Shown here in pieces: positions 29,835 to 40,242 of a DNA stretch of 64,000 nt. The DNA comes from Gemmatimonadota bacterium (GTDB lineage: Bacteria > Gemmatimonadota > Gemmatimonadetes > Longimicrobiales > Gaopeijiaceae), in assembly GCA_002724575.1 (NCBI GenBank), contig PBPC01000077.1:1-64000 (forward strand). Reading direction: 5' to 3'. The notes under the pieces were generated by a model. It searched no databases. It was given only the letters and a program-made list of their open reading frames with translations, and was not told where the DNA came from. A program made the position numbers and the translations under genes. Each line of letters opens with the position of its first letter. Position 1 is the stretch's first letter.

Positions 29835-29869
29835 CCAGGGCGTTAGCTCAAAGAGCTAGCGACCCCTGG
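29835..29869. terminator. Strong near-perfect stem-loop, candidate bidirectional terminator
   Basis: CCAGGGCGTTAGCTC-AAA-GAGCTAGCGACCCCTGG at the 3' ends of two convergent genes; no clear T-tract. Confidence 0.5.
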
Positions 29870-30641
29870 TCCGGTCCCTCTGGCGGGCAGCCAGTTCAAC
29901 AAGCCGCCGAAGCTCAGCAATCGGATTATCAGAATCATCAACCTGGAGTCTCAGCACGACATCATTGTTGAGCCAAACCCCACCGTCTTCCTTTACGATG
30001 ATCATCGCTGCCGACTGCATACCCCGACTATCACCACCAGCAGCCTGTCCCGCTTCAAGAGCGGCCTGAAGGCGAAATGACAGATGTCCATCCGTCATTT
30101 CAAAGGCCTCTACCATCATATCAACCACGTCTGGTCCAGCTAATATATTTCCTTGTGCTGATACATGAGTACCGACCCGATGCCCCGCCCAGTCGGAGGC
30201 GCGTGGCCCAGTGTGGGTTGCCACATTACCTCGGGAGTCCATCACCGAGAATTGCCGCCCGAGCTTTGTCCAATCTTCAGGACGCGGATCTGGGTCATCG
30301 GATAGGAGCCGCTCAACAATTTCCTGTGGACTCAACCCCTGCCGCAACAACTCTAAGCCTCGGGGTCCGTAGCTAACATCCACAATTGCCTGAGTCGTGA
30401 TGACACCTACATTCGCCTCAGCCCACAGGACCCCATTTCCCACAGCAAAGACCCGCGACTGAACAGCCCCACCCACTTCCCCAGTAACTGGGTCATACCC
30501 AAGGATTGAAAAGGTCGCTACAGGTGGCCAGGGAGTTATCGCATCGTCAGTGGATTGAGTGTCAATCTGGCCTACCAAAGCAGTAGCACTTGTAAGTAGT
30601 GCCACTGCTATCAGGCTAATGAATGTACTGAACACTTTCAT
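29856..30641 (-). CDS. Secreted DUF1028 protein (Ntn-hydrolase-like)
   Basis: 'TFSILGYDPVTGEVGGAVQSRVFAVGNGVLWAEANVGVITTQAIVDVSYGPRGLELLRQGLSPQEIVERLL' typical of DUF1028. Confidence 0.85.
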   Translation of the reverse strand: MKVFSTFISLIAVALLTSATALVGQIDTQSTDDAITPWPPVATFSILGYDPVTGEVGGAVQSRVFAVGNGVLWAEANVGVITTQAIVDVSYGPRGLELLRQGLSPQEIVERLLSDDPDPRPEDWTKLGRQFSVMDSRGNVATHTGPRASDWAGHRVGTHVSAQGNILAGPDVVDMMVEAFEMTDGHLSFRLQAALEAGQAAGGDSRGMQSAAMIIVKEDGGVWLNNDVVLRLQVDDSDNPIAELRRLVELAARQRDRTRGR

Positions 30642-30964
30642 AGGTAATCCTCCCGGACCGGGGCAAAAACATCGAGAATCCTGCAAGGAGTATGGGCTAC
30701 ACCAGTGTGTGGCACATCCGGAGGAACCACGAAAACGTCTCCCGCTTCAAGTAGATGGGATGCCCCGTCCACTATTAATTCGAAAGTGCCCATGAGCATA
30801 TTCACGACCTGTTCATGGGGGTGATCATGCTCCGGTAGCGGCTTTCCTGGATCGATTTCCCAGTAAACGTGGGTGGTGCGTTCGCTATGAACGAAGCGCC
30901 CATGATACCCCTCCATGATTTCACGAGATTTTGTTGACCAAACATCAATTTTCCCCATCATCAC
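30638..30964 (-). CDS. Cupin-domain protein
   Basis: 'PLPEHDHPHEQVVNMLMGTFELIVDG...EAGDVFVVPPDVPHTG'. Confidence 0.85.
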   Translation of the reverse strand: MMMGKIDVWSTKSREIMEGYHGRFVHSERTTHVYWEIDPGKPLPEHDHPHEQVVNMLMGTFELIVDGASHLLEAGDVFVVPPDVPHTGVAHTPCRILDVFAPVREDYL

Positions 30965-32367
30965 TCTTCCTCTGAAATTGGTCGCGTAGCAGCGAATCGC
31001 TCTAGAATCTTGACCGTCATAGTCACGCCACGACGTACATTCTCTTCTGTTACACGTTCATTGTTCCCATGAACGCCTCCAGCATCCTCTGCGGGTGTTG
31101 CTGTTGCACTGTAGCCATAGCTAACGATGCCAAGGTCCCGGAAAAAATGGCTATCCGTAAATCCCCCTTGAACCTGTGGCACAAAGCTAGCTCCCGGCAG
31201 TTCCTCTAAAGTCACGTCCCGGATCATCTCGTAAAGCTGAGTATCCGTAGTTGAGACTGCCGGCGTAAAGCCCATTAACACCTCGATCTCGACCTCAGGG
31301 CCAACCACGTCCTGAACCTCTCTGAGCCAGAGTTGAGGATCCTGATCAGGTAGCAGTCGACAATCAATCTCTGCCCACACTTCTGGTGATACTACGTTAA
31401 TCTTGTTGCTCCCTTCAAAGCGTGTGATCGAACAGGTATTCCGGGTCAGTGTATGAAGTGATGGGTTATAGATTTGAAGTTCCTCCAACACTTCAGGTTC
31501 TTGGATCGCAGAGCCAAGGTCCTCAAATCGGGATTGCCAGGGCTCGGGATGCCGAGCTGCCATACCCCTGAAGTGGGAGTCAACCGCGGGAATAATACGT
31601 GCTTCGAATTCATGAAGACGCAGACGTTCCAGGGCTTCTATGAGTTTGAGTGAAGCATACGAGACAAGCGGTCGGGAACCATGCCCCGGCTCGCCCGTTG
31701 TTGTTAGGCGCAGCCAATAGGGCACCTTTTGAGTTACCTCTACGCCAAACTGTACTCTCCCTTCAACAACCGATCCACCGCCACCTTCATTGAGCAAGAA
31801 ACCAATGTCATTAAAGAGCTCAGAACGATTTTCGACAAGCCAACCTGCTCCGAAAAACCCCCCGGCCTCTTCGTCAGCAGTTGCCATAAACACCACATCT
31901 CGATTGAGGGGAATGTCTGATCTGTGAAGTGCAATGAAAGTCGCTAAATGCAGGATACCACTCGTCTTGGTGTCGAGAGCACCACGGCCGTAGATATAGC
32001 CATCTCTAAGCTCCCCTGAGAGTGGATCATTATCCCAGTAACGCTCGTCCGCCGGTACCACATCAATATGGTGTAGCAGCACAATGCCCGGCCTATCACC
32101 GCCCTCGAGTCTGGCCCAAATATTCCCTCGGCCAGGCGCTGATTCAGCGATCTCGTATTCAATGCCTTCTGCTTCGAACAACCGTGCAAAGAATTCGGCC
32201 CCCCGGATCTCGTTGCCTGGGGGATTTATTGTATTGATACGAATGTATTCTTGGAGCCAACCGACTGCCTCATCCTGCAAAGCTTCAAGATCAACCTGAG
32301 CGCTAACATGTTGAGGGGCCACTAAGAGGACCAAGATCATAAGCGAACATCTTATTGTCTTTAGCAT
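30961..32367 (-). CDS. Secreted M20-family peptidase
   Basis: 'IVLLHHIDVVPADERYWDNDPLSGELRDGYIYGRGALDTKTSG' and 'ATADEEAGGFFGAGWLVE'; signal peptide. Confidence 0.9.
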   Translation of the reverse strand: MLKTIRCSLMILVLLVAPQHVSAQVDLEALQDEAVGWLQEYIRINTINPPGNEIRGAEFFARLFEAEGIEYEIAESAPGRGNIWARLEGGDRPGIVLLHHIDVVPADERYWDNDPLSGELRDGYIYGRGALDTKTSGILHLATFIALHRSDIPLNRDVVFMATADEEAGGFFGAGWLVENRSELFNDIGFLLNEGGGGSVVEGRVQFGVEVTQKVPYWLRLTTTGEPGHGSRPLVSYASLKLIEALERLRLHEFEARIIPAVDSHFRGMAARHPEPWQSRFEDLGSAIQEPEVLEELQIYNPSLHTLTRNTCSITRFEGSNKINVVSPEVWAEIDCRLLPDQDPQLWLREVQDVVGPEVEIEVLMGFTPAVSTTDTQLYEMIRDVTLEELPGASFVPQVQGGFTDSHFFRDLGIVSYGYSATATPAEDAGGVHGNNERVTEENVRRGVTMTVKILERFAATRPISEEE

Positions 32368-32558
32368 TTTTCTTCCTTCGGTGATGGTCCGGGTCCATTC
32401 TGAGTTGGAGGCAAGGTAAGATGCTACCGTGGCTGATTTGCTGGCAATTCAGGTACTCACCGCGCATTGTAATAAACGGTTTCTAAGCTTTGTGTTTATT
32501 GCCTAGTAATCGCGGACAATACGAGTGTTAAATCAAACCCCGCCCGTGAGAGCTAAAA

Positions 32559-33923
32559 ATGATTGACCGAACAGCCCCCCAGTCCCGCCGCAAGTTTCTG
32601 AACAGCCTTGCTGCTGGTGCCTTAGCTGGTGGCGCAACGCCTAAGTTCTTATCCACCAGGGAACGCAATCACATCCACACTCTCGCAAGGCAAAAGTACC
32701 AGTCTGCTAATGACCAAATCCAACTAGCAGTAATCGGAGCTGGAGGGATGGGTATGGCCGATGTCGAAACAGCATTGAGTATTCCAGGGGTGAGGCTTGT
32801 TGCAGTAGCAGATTGCTTCGATGGCCGCCTGGCAGCAGCGCGTGAAAACTATGGGCAAGACTTGTTCGCCACCCGCGACTACCGTGAAGTCTTAGCCCGA
32901 GATGATGTTGATGCTGTGATATGTGCTACTCCGGATCATTGGCACAAACGGATTTCTGTAGAAGCACTTACGGCCGGAAAATCTGTGTACTGTGAGAAAC
33001 CCATGGTGCACAGCATCGCCCAGGGTGCCGATGTTGTTAGGGCACAAAATGAATCCGGGAAAACCTTCCAGGTTGGTAGCCAGGGGATGAGTTCTCTTGG
33101 TAATGAGAAGGCAAAAGAACTGCTTGCCGCAGGCGAGATTGGAGAACTGAACTACGCTGAAGGATTTTGGGCACGCAATGATCCAATCGGTGCGTGGCAA
33201 TACGCTATTCCGGAAAACGCCACTGAAGAAACAATCGATTGGGAAATGTTTCTCGGTGATGCTCCTCGAAAACCCTACGATCCGTTACGTATCTTCCGAT
33301 GGCGGAATTATCGCGACTACGGTACTGGGGTCTCGGGTGACCTCTTCGTCCATTTATTCTCGAGCCTTCATTTCATCACTTCATCTGTGGGCCCACGTAA
33401 GATCATGGCACAGGGTGGACTGCGTTATTGGAAAGATGGGCGTGAAGTACCCGATATCTTGTTGGGAATGTTTGACTACCCGGAGACTGAGGCGCATCCG
33501 CCATTCAACCTCTCACTCCGTGTGAATTTTGTTGATGGTACCTCAGGGACAACATTCTTACGCCTGGTAGGAAGCGAAGGCGCTATGGATGTGACTTGGA
33601 CTGAGGTCGTCTTGCGCCGAAATAAAGCTGTCAGCCCAACCGATGTCTTTAATCAGAGGAAGGCGGATGAAATGGATCAAGGGGTTGAAGCACGAAAGCA
33701 GATGCTACCGCCGGCAGAAAGCATTTTTATGGTAGAAGATGGATATATGGGTGCTCACTTCGATCACTTCATGAATTTCTTCCGCGGTGTTCGTGATGGT
33801 CGCCCGGTAAACGAAGATGCAGAATTTGGACTGCGCGCTGCGGCACCAGCACTGGCCTGTAACGATAGTTACTTCGGTGATCAGATTGTGGCCTGGGACC
33901 CCGAAATGATGGAGGTTATCTAA
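32559..33923 (+). CDS. Gfo/Idh/MocA-family oxidoreductase with Tat-like signal
   Basis: 'SRRKFLNSLAAGALAGG' Tat-like; 'QLAVIGAGGMGMADVE', 'ATPDHWHKRISVEALTAGKSVYCEKPM'. Confidence 0.92.
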   Translation: MIDRTAPQSRRKFLNSLAAGALAGGATPKFLSTRERNHIHTLARQKYQSANDQIQLAVIGAGGMGMADVETALSIPGVRLVAVADCFDGRLAAARENYGQDLFATRDYREVLARDDVDAVICATPDHWHKRISVEALTAGKSVYCEKPMVHSIAQGADVVRAQNESGKTFQVGSQGMSSLGNEKAKELLAAGEIGELNYAEGFWARNDPIGAWQYAIPENATEETIDWEMFLGDAPRKPYDPLRIFRWRNYRDYGTGVSGDLFVHLFSSLHFITSSVGPRKIMAQGGLRYWKDGREVPDILLGMFDYPETEAHPPFNLSLRVNFVDGTSGTTFLRLVGSEGAMDVTWTEVVLRRNKAVSPTDVFNQRKADEMDQGVEARKQMLPPAESIFMVEDGYMGAHFDHFMNFFRGVRDGRPVNEDAEFGLRAAAPALACNDSYFGDQIVAWDPEMMEVI

Positions 33924-33925
33924 CA

Positions 33926-34699
33926 GTGACCATCGTGTGGAGAACCGGGGCACGCTTAAGCCTTCTGGGTCTAATATCAGCCCTCGCGGTCTGCTCTCAG
34001 GCTAATCCAGGAAGGGACAGCGCCTCAACTGAGATAGAGCACAATAAACTCACGCCCGACGAAGTGGCCGCAGGTTGGCTTCTTTTATTTGATGGTGTTT
34101 CTACGGACGGTTGGCGTGGATACCTGAATGAATCCTTTCCTCAGGAAGGGTGGGCTATAGCTGATGGCAACCTGGTTGTCTTTGCTTCGGATGGCAGTGA
34201 AGAAGGGCTTGGTGGAGATATCGTTACCAGGGCAGAATTTTCTGACTTCGAACTGCTTTTCGATTTTAAGGTTTCCCCCGTCGGCAACAGCGGTGTGTTT
34301 TACAGAGTAAAGGAAGTCGACGGAACTGTGATGTGGGAGGTAGCCCCAGAATTTCAAGTGCTCGACGATACTGCGTACATCGATATGGGCACCATGGATA
34401 TGAACAAGCACCTAACAGGAGACAATTACGACCTCCATTCATCCATGGTCACTGCGTCCAGCCCGGTAGGAGACTGGAATACTGGTCGTATAGTCGTCTC
34501 AGGCAACCAGGTTGAGCATTGGCTTAACGGACAACTGACTGTCAGGTACGAATACTATACTGACGAATGGAACGACCTGGTGCAGTCAAGCAAATTTGAT
34601 CCCGCTCTCTATGCTCGATCTCCCAATGGCTCCATAGGCATTCAGGACCATGGGCATGATGTGCGCTATCGAAACATCAAAATCAGGCCATCTCTCTGA
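33926..34699 (+). CDS. DUF1080 (3-keto-disaccharide hydrolase-type) lipoprotein
   Basis: 'GWLLLFDGVSTDGWRGY', 'FELLFDFKVSPVGNSGVFYRVKEV', 'VEHWLNGQLTVRYE', 'GSIGIQDHGHDVRYRNIKIRPL'-type ending. Confidence 0.88.
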   Translation: MTIVWRTGARLSLLGLISALAVCSQANPGRDSASTEIEHNKLTPDEVAAGWLLLFDGVSTDGWRGYLNESFPQEGWAIADGNLVVFASDGSEEGLGGDIVTRAEFSDFELLFDFKVSPVGNSGVFYRVKEVDGTVMWEVAPEFQVLDDTAYIDMGTMDMNKHLTGDNYDLHSSMVTASSPVGDWNTGRIVVSGNQVEHWLNGQLTVRYEYYTDEWNDLVQSSKFDPALYARSPNGSIGIQDHGHDVRYRNIKIRPSL

Positions 34700-35337
34700 T
34701 GAGAGCTGTGGGAGTTTTCCCATTGCGGCCTAGAGGAAGGGCAAGCGGTGCATTTGTCGTGCTTGCTGTATTGTCGACCACTTCATCCCTCTGTGCCCAA
34801 GAGCCGATACGAATCTTCAATGGACGCGATCTTGATGGCTGGACAGTGCACGGGACTGAACTCTGGTACGTCGATGCCGGAGACCTTATCTGCGAGAGTG
34901 GGCCCGATGCTCAATACGGGTACCTTCGTACAAACGAGACGTACACAGATTTTGACCTGACACTCGAATTCAAGCAGGAAGCCAACGGTAATAGTGGTGT
35001 TTTTTTTCGTTCTACGATCGACGGCACCATTATCAGTGGTTGGCAAGCTGAGGTCGCACCACCAGGTCTGTTCTCTGGTGGGATTTATGAATCATACGGT
35101 CGAGGATGGCTGATCCAGCCAGATCCCTCAAAAGACTCGGCACTACACATGGGTGAATGGAATACTATGAGGATTCGTGTAGTGGGTACGCGCGTCACCA
35201 CCTGGATCAATAGTACGGAGATGGTCGACTTCACGGATGACAACATCGGTGCAGCAACAGGCCATATTGCCTTACAAATCCACGATGGAGGCGGAATTAA
35301 GGTTCGATGGCGTAATATCGAGGTGACAAGACTTTAA
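34699..35337 (+). CDS. DUF1080 (3-keto-disaccharide hydrolase-type) protein
   Basis: 'IRIFNGRDLDGWTVHG', 'FDLTLEFKQEANGNSGVFFRS', 'GHIALQIHDGGGIKVRWRNIEVTRL'. Confidence 0.88.
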   Translation: MRAVGVFPLRPRGRASGAFVVLAVLSTTSSLCAQEPIRIFNGRDLDGWTVHGTELWYVDAGDLICESGPDAQYGYLRTNETYTDFDLTLEFKQEANGNSGVFFRSTIDGTIISGWQAEVAPPGLFSGGIYESYGRGWLIQPDPSKDSALHMGEWNTMRIRVVGTRVTTWINSTEMVDFTDDNIGAATGHIALQIHDGGGIKVRWRNIEVTRL

Positions 35338-35370
35338 AATCAGCCTTGTGCCAGCTAGCCACTGCTAACC

Positions 35371-36786
35371 TTATCGAATTGGAGCTCTCACTGGCCCACC
35401 AGGTCGTGCCGTGGTGATCTCCCCCCCGTCGACCACCAGCTCTCCTCCCACAACTACATAAGGGATTCCTTCGGGTGGGATCGAAGCGTCCATGTACGTT
35501 GCCCGGTCAATTACAGTCTCAGCGCTAAAGATCGTGATGTCTGCATCCGCACCGATCCGAATTCTTCCTTTATCTAACATATCGGGAATTCGACCTTCCA
35601 AGCGCTGAGCCGGCATTAGCGTCATCTTGTTGATGGCCTCGGGCAATGTCATCACACCTTCCTCACGCGTGTACTGGCCAAGAACCTTGGAGTAAGAACC
35701 CGAAGTACGAGGATGGCCCCGCCCGTCTTCAATAAAGCCATCACTCGCAATCATAGTGATAGGACTCGCAACAGCAGTACGAGTCATTTCTTCCGTTCGA
35801 CTGTGAATGATCACAGTGCCACCGGCAGCCCGCGCTTGAGCGAAAGTTTCCCTGGTTAGCCGCTCCCCTGTCGATACCAGTTGGTGTATACCGAACTGCT
35901 GTTCATCCCAGTTTTCCCAATCGTCGAAAAGAGCGGATTCAATCCGAGTCATGCCAGCACTGTAAGGGTAAGCTTCGGTCGTGACATCTTGCCCAGATGC
36001 TTGTGCATCCTCAATCGCGGATAGGAACTCATCGATTTGACCACCAGCACTCGAATTAGCATGCACAATGTGCAGAGGCGCTCCAGCCCTACTTGCTGCG
36101 CTAATAGTCGAATCGAGGCCAGCTAAGCCATTACGCATATGAATGTGAGCACTTACCCCATTCTCTCCTGCCACCCCGAACATACGCTCGACTTCTCCCA
36201 TCGTGGCGCCCGGTGTATAAGCGCTTCCGAAACCGACAGCCACTGCACCCTGCATGATTCCTTCACGGATATCTCGTTCAATTTCATCAAGCTGTTGTTC
36301 TGTAGCTGTAGCACTTCCTCCAATACCAGCAGGAAGAAAGTCCCCTGGATCACCCAAAACATCCATCCGCACACGAATGTGACCGATGCTCACGCCATGG
36401 TTTACTAGCTGACCGCCTTCACGCTCGGCATACCACCCCTCCACATCAGCCGTTCCAACTTCTAGCTCGAGGGCCGTAGTTACACCATCTCTCACCATCA
36501 TCCGGTAAGAATCTTCTTCCTGACCATGCTCATGCAGATCGATGAAGCCAGGAACCACAACAAGCCCCGTGGCTTGTATCACCCGGTCACCCTCAAGAGA
36601 AGTCTCAGTGATCGCAGCTATCTCACCTCCAATCACTCCAATCGTACGCACAGCGTCGAGGCCAGATTCTGGATCGATGACCCGCCCCCCCTCAATGACC
36701 AAATCGTATTGAGTACTCCCGATAGTACAACTGGATAGAAGGAGGCTCGTTAATGCGAGGGCTGTCGTTTTCAGAATCATTGTCAT
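35371..36786 (-). CDS. Secreted amidohydrolase, D-aminoacylase/dihydroorotase-like
   Basis: 'YDLVIEGGRVIDPESGLDAVRTIGVIGGEIAAI', 'VVVPGFIDLHEHGQ', 'GRIRIGADADITIFSAETVIDRATY'; lipobox 'LLLSSC'. Confidence 0.85.
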   Translation of the reverse strand: MTMILKTTALALTSLLLSSCTIGSTQYDLVIEGGRVIDPESGLDAVRTIGVIGGEIAAITETSLEGDRVIQATGLVVVPGFIDLHEHGQEEDSYRMMVRDGVTTALELEVGTADVEGWYAEREGGQLVNHGVSIGHIRVRMDVLGDPGDFLPAGIGGSATATEQQLDEIERDIREGIMQGAVAVGFGSAYTPGATMGEVERMFGVAGENGVSAHIHMRNGLAGLDSTISAASRAGAPLHIVHANSSAGGQIDEFLSAIEDAQASGQDVTTEAYPYSAGMTRIESALFDDWENWDEQQFGIHQLVSTGERLTRETFAQARAAGGTVIIHSRTEEMTRTAVASPITMIASDGFIEDGRGHPRTSGSYSKVLGQYTREEGVMTLPEAINKMTLMPAQRLEGRIPDMLDKGRIRIGADADITIFSAETVIDRATYMDASIPPEGIPYVVVGGELVVDGGEITTARPGGPVRAPIR

Positions 36787-36799
36787 GTCCTCTTCCGAA

Positions 36800-38545
36800 T
36801 CAATTTCCCAGTTGCTGCCTAAGCTCCCGCCGACCAAAGTCGGCTTGAAATAATGCCCACGTATCAGGATCTAGCCGCACGTCTACCGGCTCGTCGTTGA
36901 CTGGAACTACGAAGCGATGGAAGAGGTTGGTGACCGAAACTGTCTCAATGAACCGCGGTCGTCGTTCACCTTCGAAGTAGATACCAACTTCCAGTGGAAA
37001 GTCGAACAAGCCGCCAACCTGCTGGACCTGATTGATCTCTAGATTCACGGTCCGCGATGTTGCATCATATTCCCACCATCCTGATAGGTGGGGGTTGCCA
37101 CCGTCATATAACCACTGTTCTGCGAACATCTCCAAGTCCAGCCCTGAGGCCAATTCCATTGCCCTCATAAAATCATCTGTGGTAGCGGTCTGGTTAAAAT
37201 ATGTCGCGTAATACTCGCGGATGCCGGCCCAAAACGCCTCGTCTCCCATGCGCTTCCTGAGCATGTGTAGTATCCACGCACCCTTCTGGTACGTCGCTCC
37301 ACTTGTGACGCGTCTCATGTCGTCGAGGTTGTCATGCACAATGCGATATGCCGGATCGTCCTCATACTGGGAAAAGACCCGGTCGGCTGCGCTTTTCATT
37401 CCATCTACGAATTCATCACGCCCGTAAGCGTGTTCTATAAAAAGCTGTGTGAAATACGTCGCGAAACCCTCACTTAGCCACACATCATCCCAATCAGCTT
37501 CGGTTACAGCGTTACCAAACCATTGGTGGGCTACTTCGTGAATGATGACGTTCCGCCAGCGCACAGAACGTTCACCGGTCACTGAATTCTCTCCATACAT
37601 AATCGCGGTCGCAGCTTCCATTCCACCCCCAGTTGCTGGCGACGTCACATTCGCAAGCTTTTCATAGGAGAAGGGGCCAACGTACTCCGAATAGAACTCC
37701 ATAACTTGTTTCGTTGGCACCGCGAAGTCGTAGAAACCTGCTGAACGATCCTGAGTATAAACCCAGGTCTGGATTGGCTTCCCACCAAAGTCATCGACCT
37801 GTTGCACTGCAAAGCGGGCGACACCTAAGACATAAAGCCAAGGTGAGATTGGAACAGACTGCTTCCAATGCGTAAGCCGCGTCCCGTCATCGTAATCAGT
37901 TTCCTCACGCAGCAGCCCGTTCGATACGACCTGGTAATGATCTGGAGCCCTGATCACAAATTCACATGTGGCCTTTTCATAAACGTGATCGATCGTTGGG
38001 AGCCAGCTCCGTGCACGGTTCGGCCAATTATCACTGAAAAATGTTCGATCTCCGTACTTATTTGGGCCGATTCTTAGCCCTGCATCTGGCACACCTTGGT
38101 ACTCTATGGTGATTTCAATGCGGGAGCCAACCTGGCCGACTTCGGGAAGATCAATGGTTAGCAAATTATCCTCATGAGCGAATGAGAGTGAAGATTCGCT
38201 CGTGTAAACAGCCAAGACGCGCATTCCCTGACCTTCATCGTTCAAGCTTGTCAGGTCGAGAGGTAAAACAGTGACCCCATTACTTGTAAAGCTTACAGAT
38301 ACCGTGGCACGACCTAGAATTTCATCGACCTGATCACTGAGGGTGATTTCAAATCTGTAATTCTCGATATCTATCCCGATCCGCCGAGGATACGTATCGG
38401 GCTCTATCGCTGATACGGAGACCGCCGCTAAAAGTGAAAAGGCTACAAGGCAAGTGAGTTTGAGGTTGGTCACGCTACCTCCATAATGAAAATCGGACCG
38501 CCAAGATGCTTCGCTGCCTAACATTCGCGCTACCCGATAAGACAA
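36800..38545 (-). CDS. M1-family aminopeptidase
   Basis: 'GGGMEAATAIMYGE' (GxMEN-like) and 'VIIHEVAHQWFGNAVTEADWDDVWLSEGFATYF' (HEXXH-X18-E); start uncertain. Confidence 0.92.
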   Translation of the reverse strand: MSYRVARMLGSEASWRSDFHYGGSVTNLKLTCLVAFSLLAAVSVSAIEPDTYPRRIGIDIENYRFEITLSDQVDEILGRATVSVSFTSNGVTVLPLDLTSLNDEGQGMRVLAVYTSESSLSFAHEDNLLTIDLPEVGQVGSRIEITIEYQGVPDAGLRIGPNKYGDRTFFSDNWPNRARSWLPTIDHVYEKATCEFVIRAPDHYQVVSNGLLREETDYDDGTRLTHWKQSVPISPWLYVLGVARFAVQQVDDFGGKPIQTWVYTQDRSAGFYDFAVPTKQVMEFYSEYVGPFSYEKLANVTSPATGGGMEAATAIMYGENSVTGERSVRWRNVIIHEVAHQWFGNAVTEADWDDVWLSEGFATYFTQLFIEHAYGRDEFVDGMKSAADRVFSQYEDDPAYRIVHDNLDDMRRVTSGATYQKGAWILHMLRKRMGDEAFWAGIREYYATYFNQTATTDDFMRAMELASGLDLEMFAEQWLYDGGNPHLSGWWEYDATSRTVNLEINQVQQVGGLFDFPLEVGIYFEGERRPRFIETVSVTNLFHRFVVPVNDEPVDVRLDPDTWALFQADFGRRELRQQLGN

Positions 38546-38559
38546 ATGAGTGCAGCGTG

Positions 38560-39732
38560 TTAGGCACCCTGAGTAACTAGGTCTCGCGCAAAACTCTCCA
38601 GAACGTCAGCGCACTTCTCTATCTGAGCTAGTTCCACCCATTCATCCGCACTATGCGCCTGTGCAATATCTCCTGGGCCGTAGCAGACTGCTGGGATTCC
38701 GATTTCGTTCAGCAATGCTGCATCAACCCAGGCCGTCATACCTTCTACAGGAGGAGGAATTCCATGTTCTTGACCTGCCTTGAGCAGCCCTTGTACAAGC
38801 ATAGAGTCTTCTGGAACCTCGGTACCAGGTCGTTCGAGCATCTGCTCAAGTGAAGCTCTTAGGTCTCCTTCTCTCTCGCTCAGTTCATCGAGTATTCGTT
38901 GGAATTCCTGAACTACTTTCTCTGGCCTCTCACCTGGCATCGTGCGACGCTCGAGAACGACCTCACACGCATCAGGGTAAACGGATGCGGCAGAACCACC
39001 CTGGATTGTGCCCGCATGGACTGACCCATGCTTGAGGAGCGGATGAGCAGGACGAGAAGTGAGCTGTTCCCCGTAATCATCAAGCGCACTTACATAAAGC
39101 GCAGCGTGTCGGATTGCGTCGATGCCGAGATCCGGACGAGATCCATGAGCCGCACGCCCCATGAAAACCGCTCGAACCCACAGGAACCCTTTATGAGCAG
39201 GCATGACTGCTAGGCGAGTGGGCTCAGTAACAATCGCGAGATCAGCCGAAGGAGATGAATCTGCCAAAGCATACATCCCGAGACTCGCATGCTCCTCATC
39301 TGCGGTCATCGCAACAATAAGGTTTGGCCTAGGTCCTTCTTCGGTCAGACGCTTGGTCGCGGCAAGGATTGCAGCTAGTCCCGCTTTCATGTCGCAAGAA
39401 CCTCGGCCCCAGATGCGGCCACCTTCTATTTTCGCATCGAAGGGTGGAATGGTCATGCCACTCACTCCCACCGTATCGAGGTGTCCATTCAATAGAAGTG
39501 TCGGACCTTCACCCTCAAGCTTTCCGACCACATTGAAACGATTGGGGCTAATCTCAGTAATCCGAGTGTCCAGCCCCCATGAATCAAGCCATTCCGCGAC
39601 AAGAGCTGCAGTTTCTTGCTCACCACTTCCACCCTCTTCCAGTTGTGGATTTACAGAGGGAGTCGAGACTAGGGCACGAGTGAGCGCAATTGGATCACCA
39701 ACTCTTGCCAATTCAAGTGTATCTGCGTTCAA
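38560..39732 (-). CDS. M20-family deacylase, acetylornithine deacetylase/succinyl-diaminopimelate desuccinylase-like
   Basis: 'TLLLNGHLDTVGVSGMTIPPFDAKIEGGRIWGRGSCDMKAGLAAIL', 'MTADEEHASLG'. Confidence 0.88.
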   Translation of the reverse strand: MNADTLELARVGDPIALTRALVSTPSVNPQLEEGGSGEQETAALVAEWLDSWGLDTRITEISPNRFNVVGKLEGEGPTLLLNGHLDTVGVSGMTIPPFDAKIEGGRIWGRGSCDMKAGLAAILAATKRLTEEGPRPNLIVAMTADEEHASLGMYALADSSPSADLAIVTEPTRLAVMPAHKGFLWVRAVFMGRAAHGSRPDLGIDAIRHAALYVSALDDYGEQLTSRPAHPLLKHGSVHAGTIQGGSAASVYPDACEVVLERRTMPGERPEKVVQEFQRILDELSEREGDLRASLEQMLERPGTEVPEDSMLVQGLLKAGQEHGIPPPVEGMTAWVDAALLNEIGIPAVCYGPGDIAQAHSADEWVELAQIEKCADVLESFARDLVTQGA

Positions 39733-39925
39733 GCTGCATCAGGGTTTTGCCCGGAGCTGCACCAAGCCTGACACCCGTTCTGATTACTCAGATAGAAGAG
39801 GGCAAACACCGGTAGTGGGTCTTATTTAGGAATGAACCAGGATACACAGCTAAAGATACTTCGGCGAATCAGGTCACCGGGTCGAATCCCTAGCCAGCTT
39901 TTCTACCAATAGTGAAGCCGGCGTT

Positions 39926-40159
39926 TTACTCGAAGTGAACCTTGTTTTTCTCTATATAATTTTCCCACTCCACGGGCACATCTGTGTCAGGGAAAATCGC
40001 CTGAACGGGACACTCCGGCTCACATGCACCACAATCGATACACTCATCGGGATGAATGTAGAACTGGTCCTTGCCCTCATAGATACAGTCGACTGGACAA
40101 ACTTCAATACAACTCGCGTCGTTCGTATCAATACAGGGCTCTGCGATAATATAGGTCAT
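39926..40159 (-). CDS. Ferredoxin of the 7Fe/8Fe type
   Basis: '[47 protein letters not shown]'. Confidence 0.93.
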   Translation of the reverse strand: MTYIIAEPCIDTNDASCIEVCPVDCIYEGKDQFYIHPDECIDCGACEPECPVQAIFPDTDVPVEWENYIEKNKVHFE

Positions 40160-40242
40160 GGCTTCACACGTTTTTCGCGTTTTATTCCAGTCACAACGGC
40201 GGCAAAGGTTTAATGGAAGTTAGGGCTTCAAGCAACCTATCA

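Noticed and set aside
39203-39829. 208-aa plus-strand ORF opposite the M20 deacylase
   Set aside because: Arg/Ser/Pro-rich shadow frame of a well-supported M20 gene.
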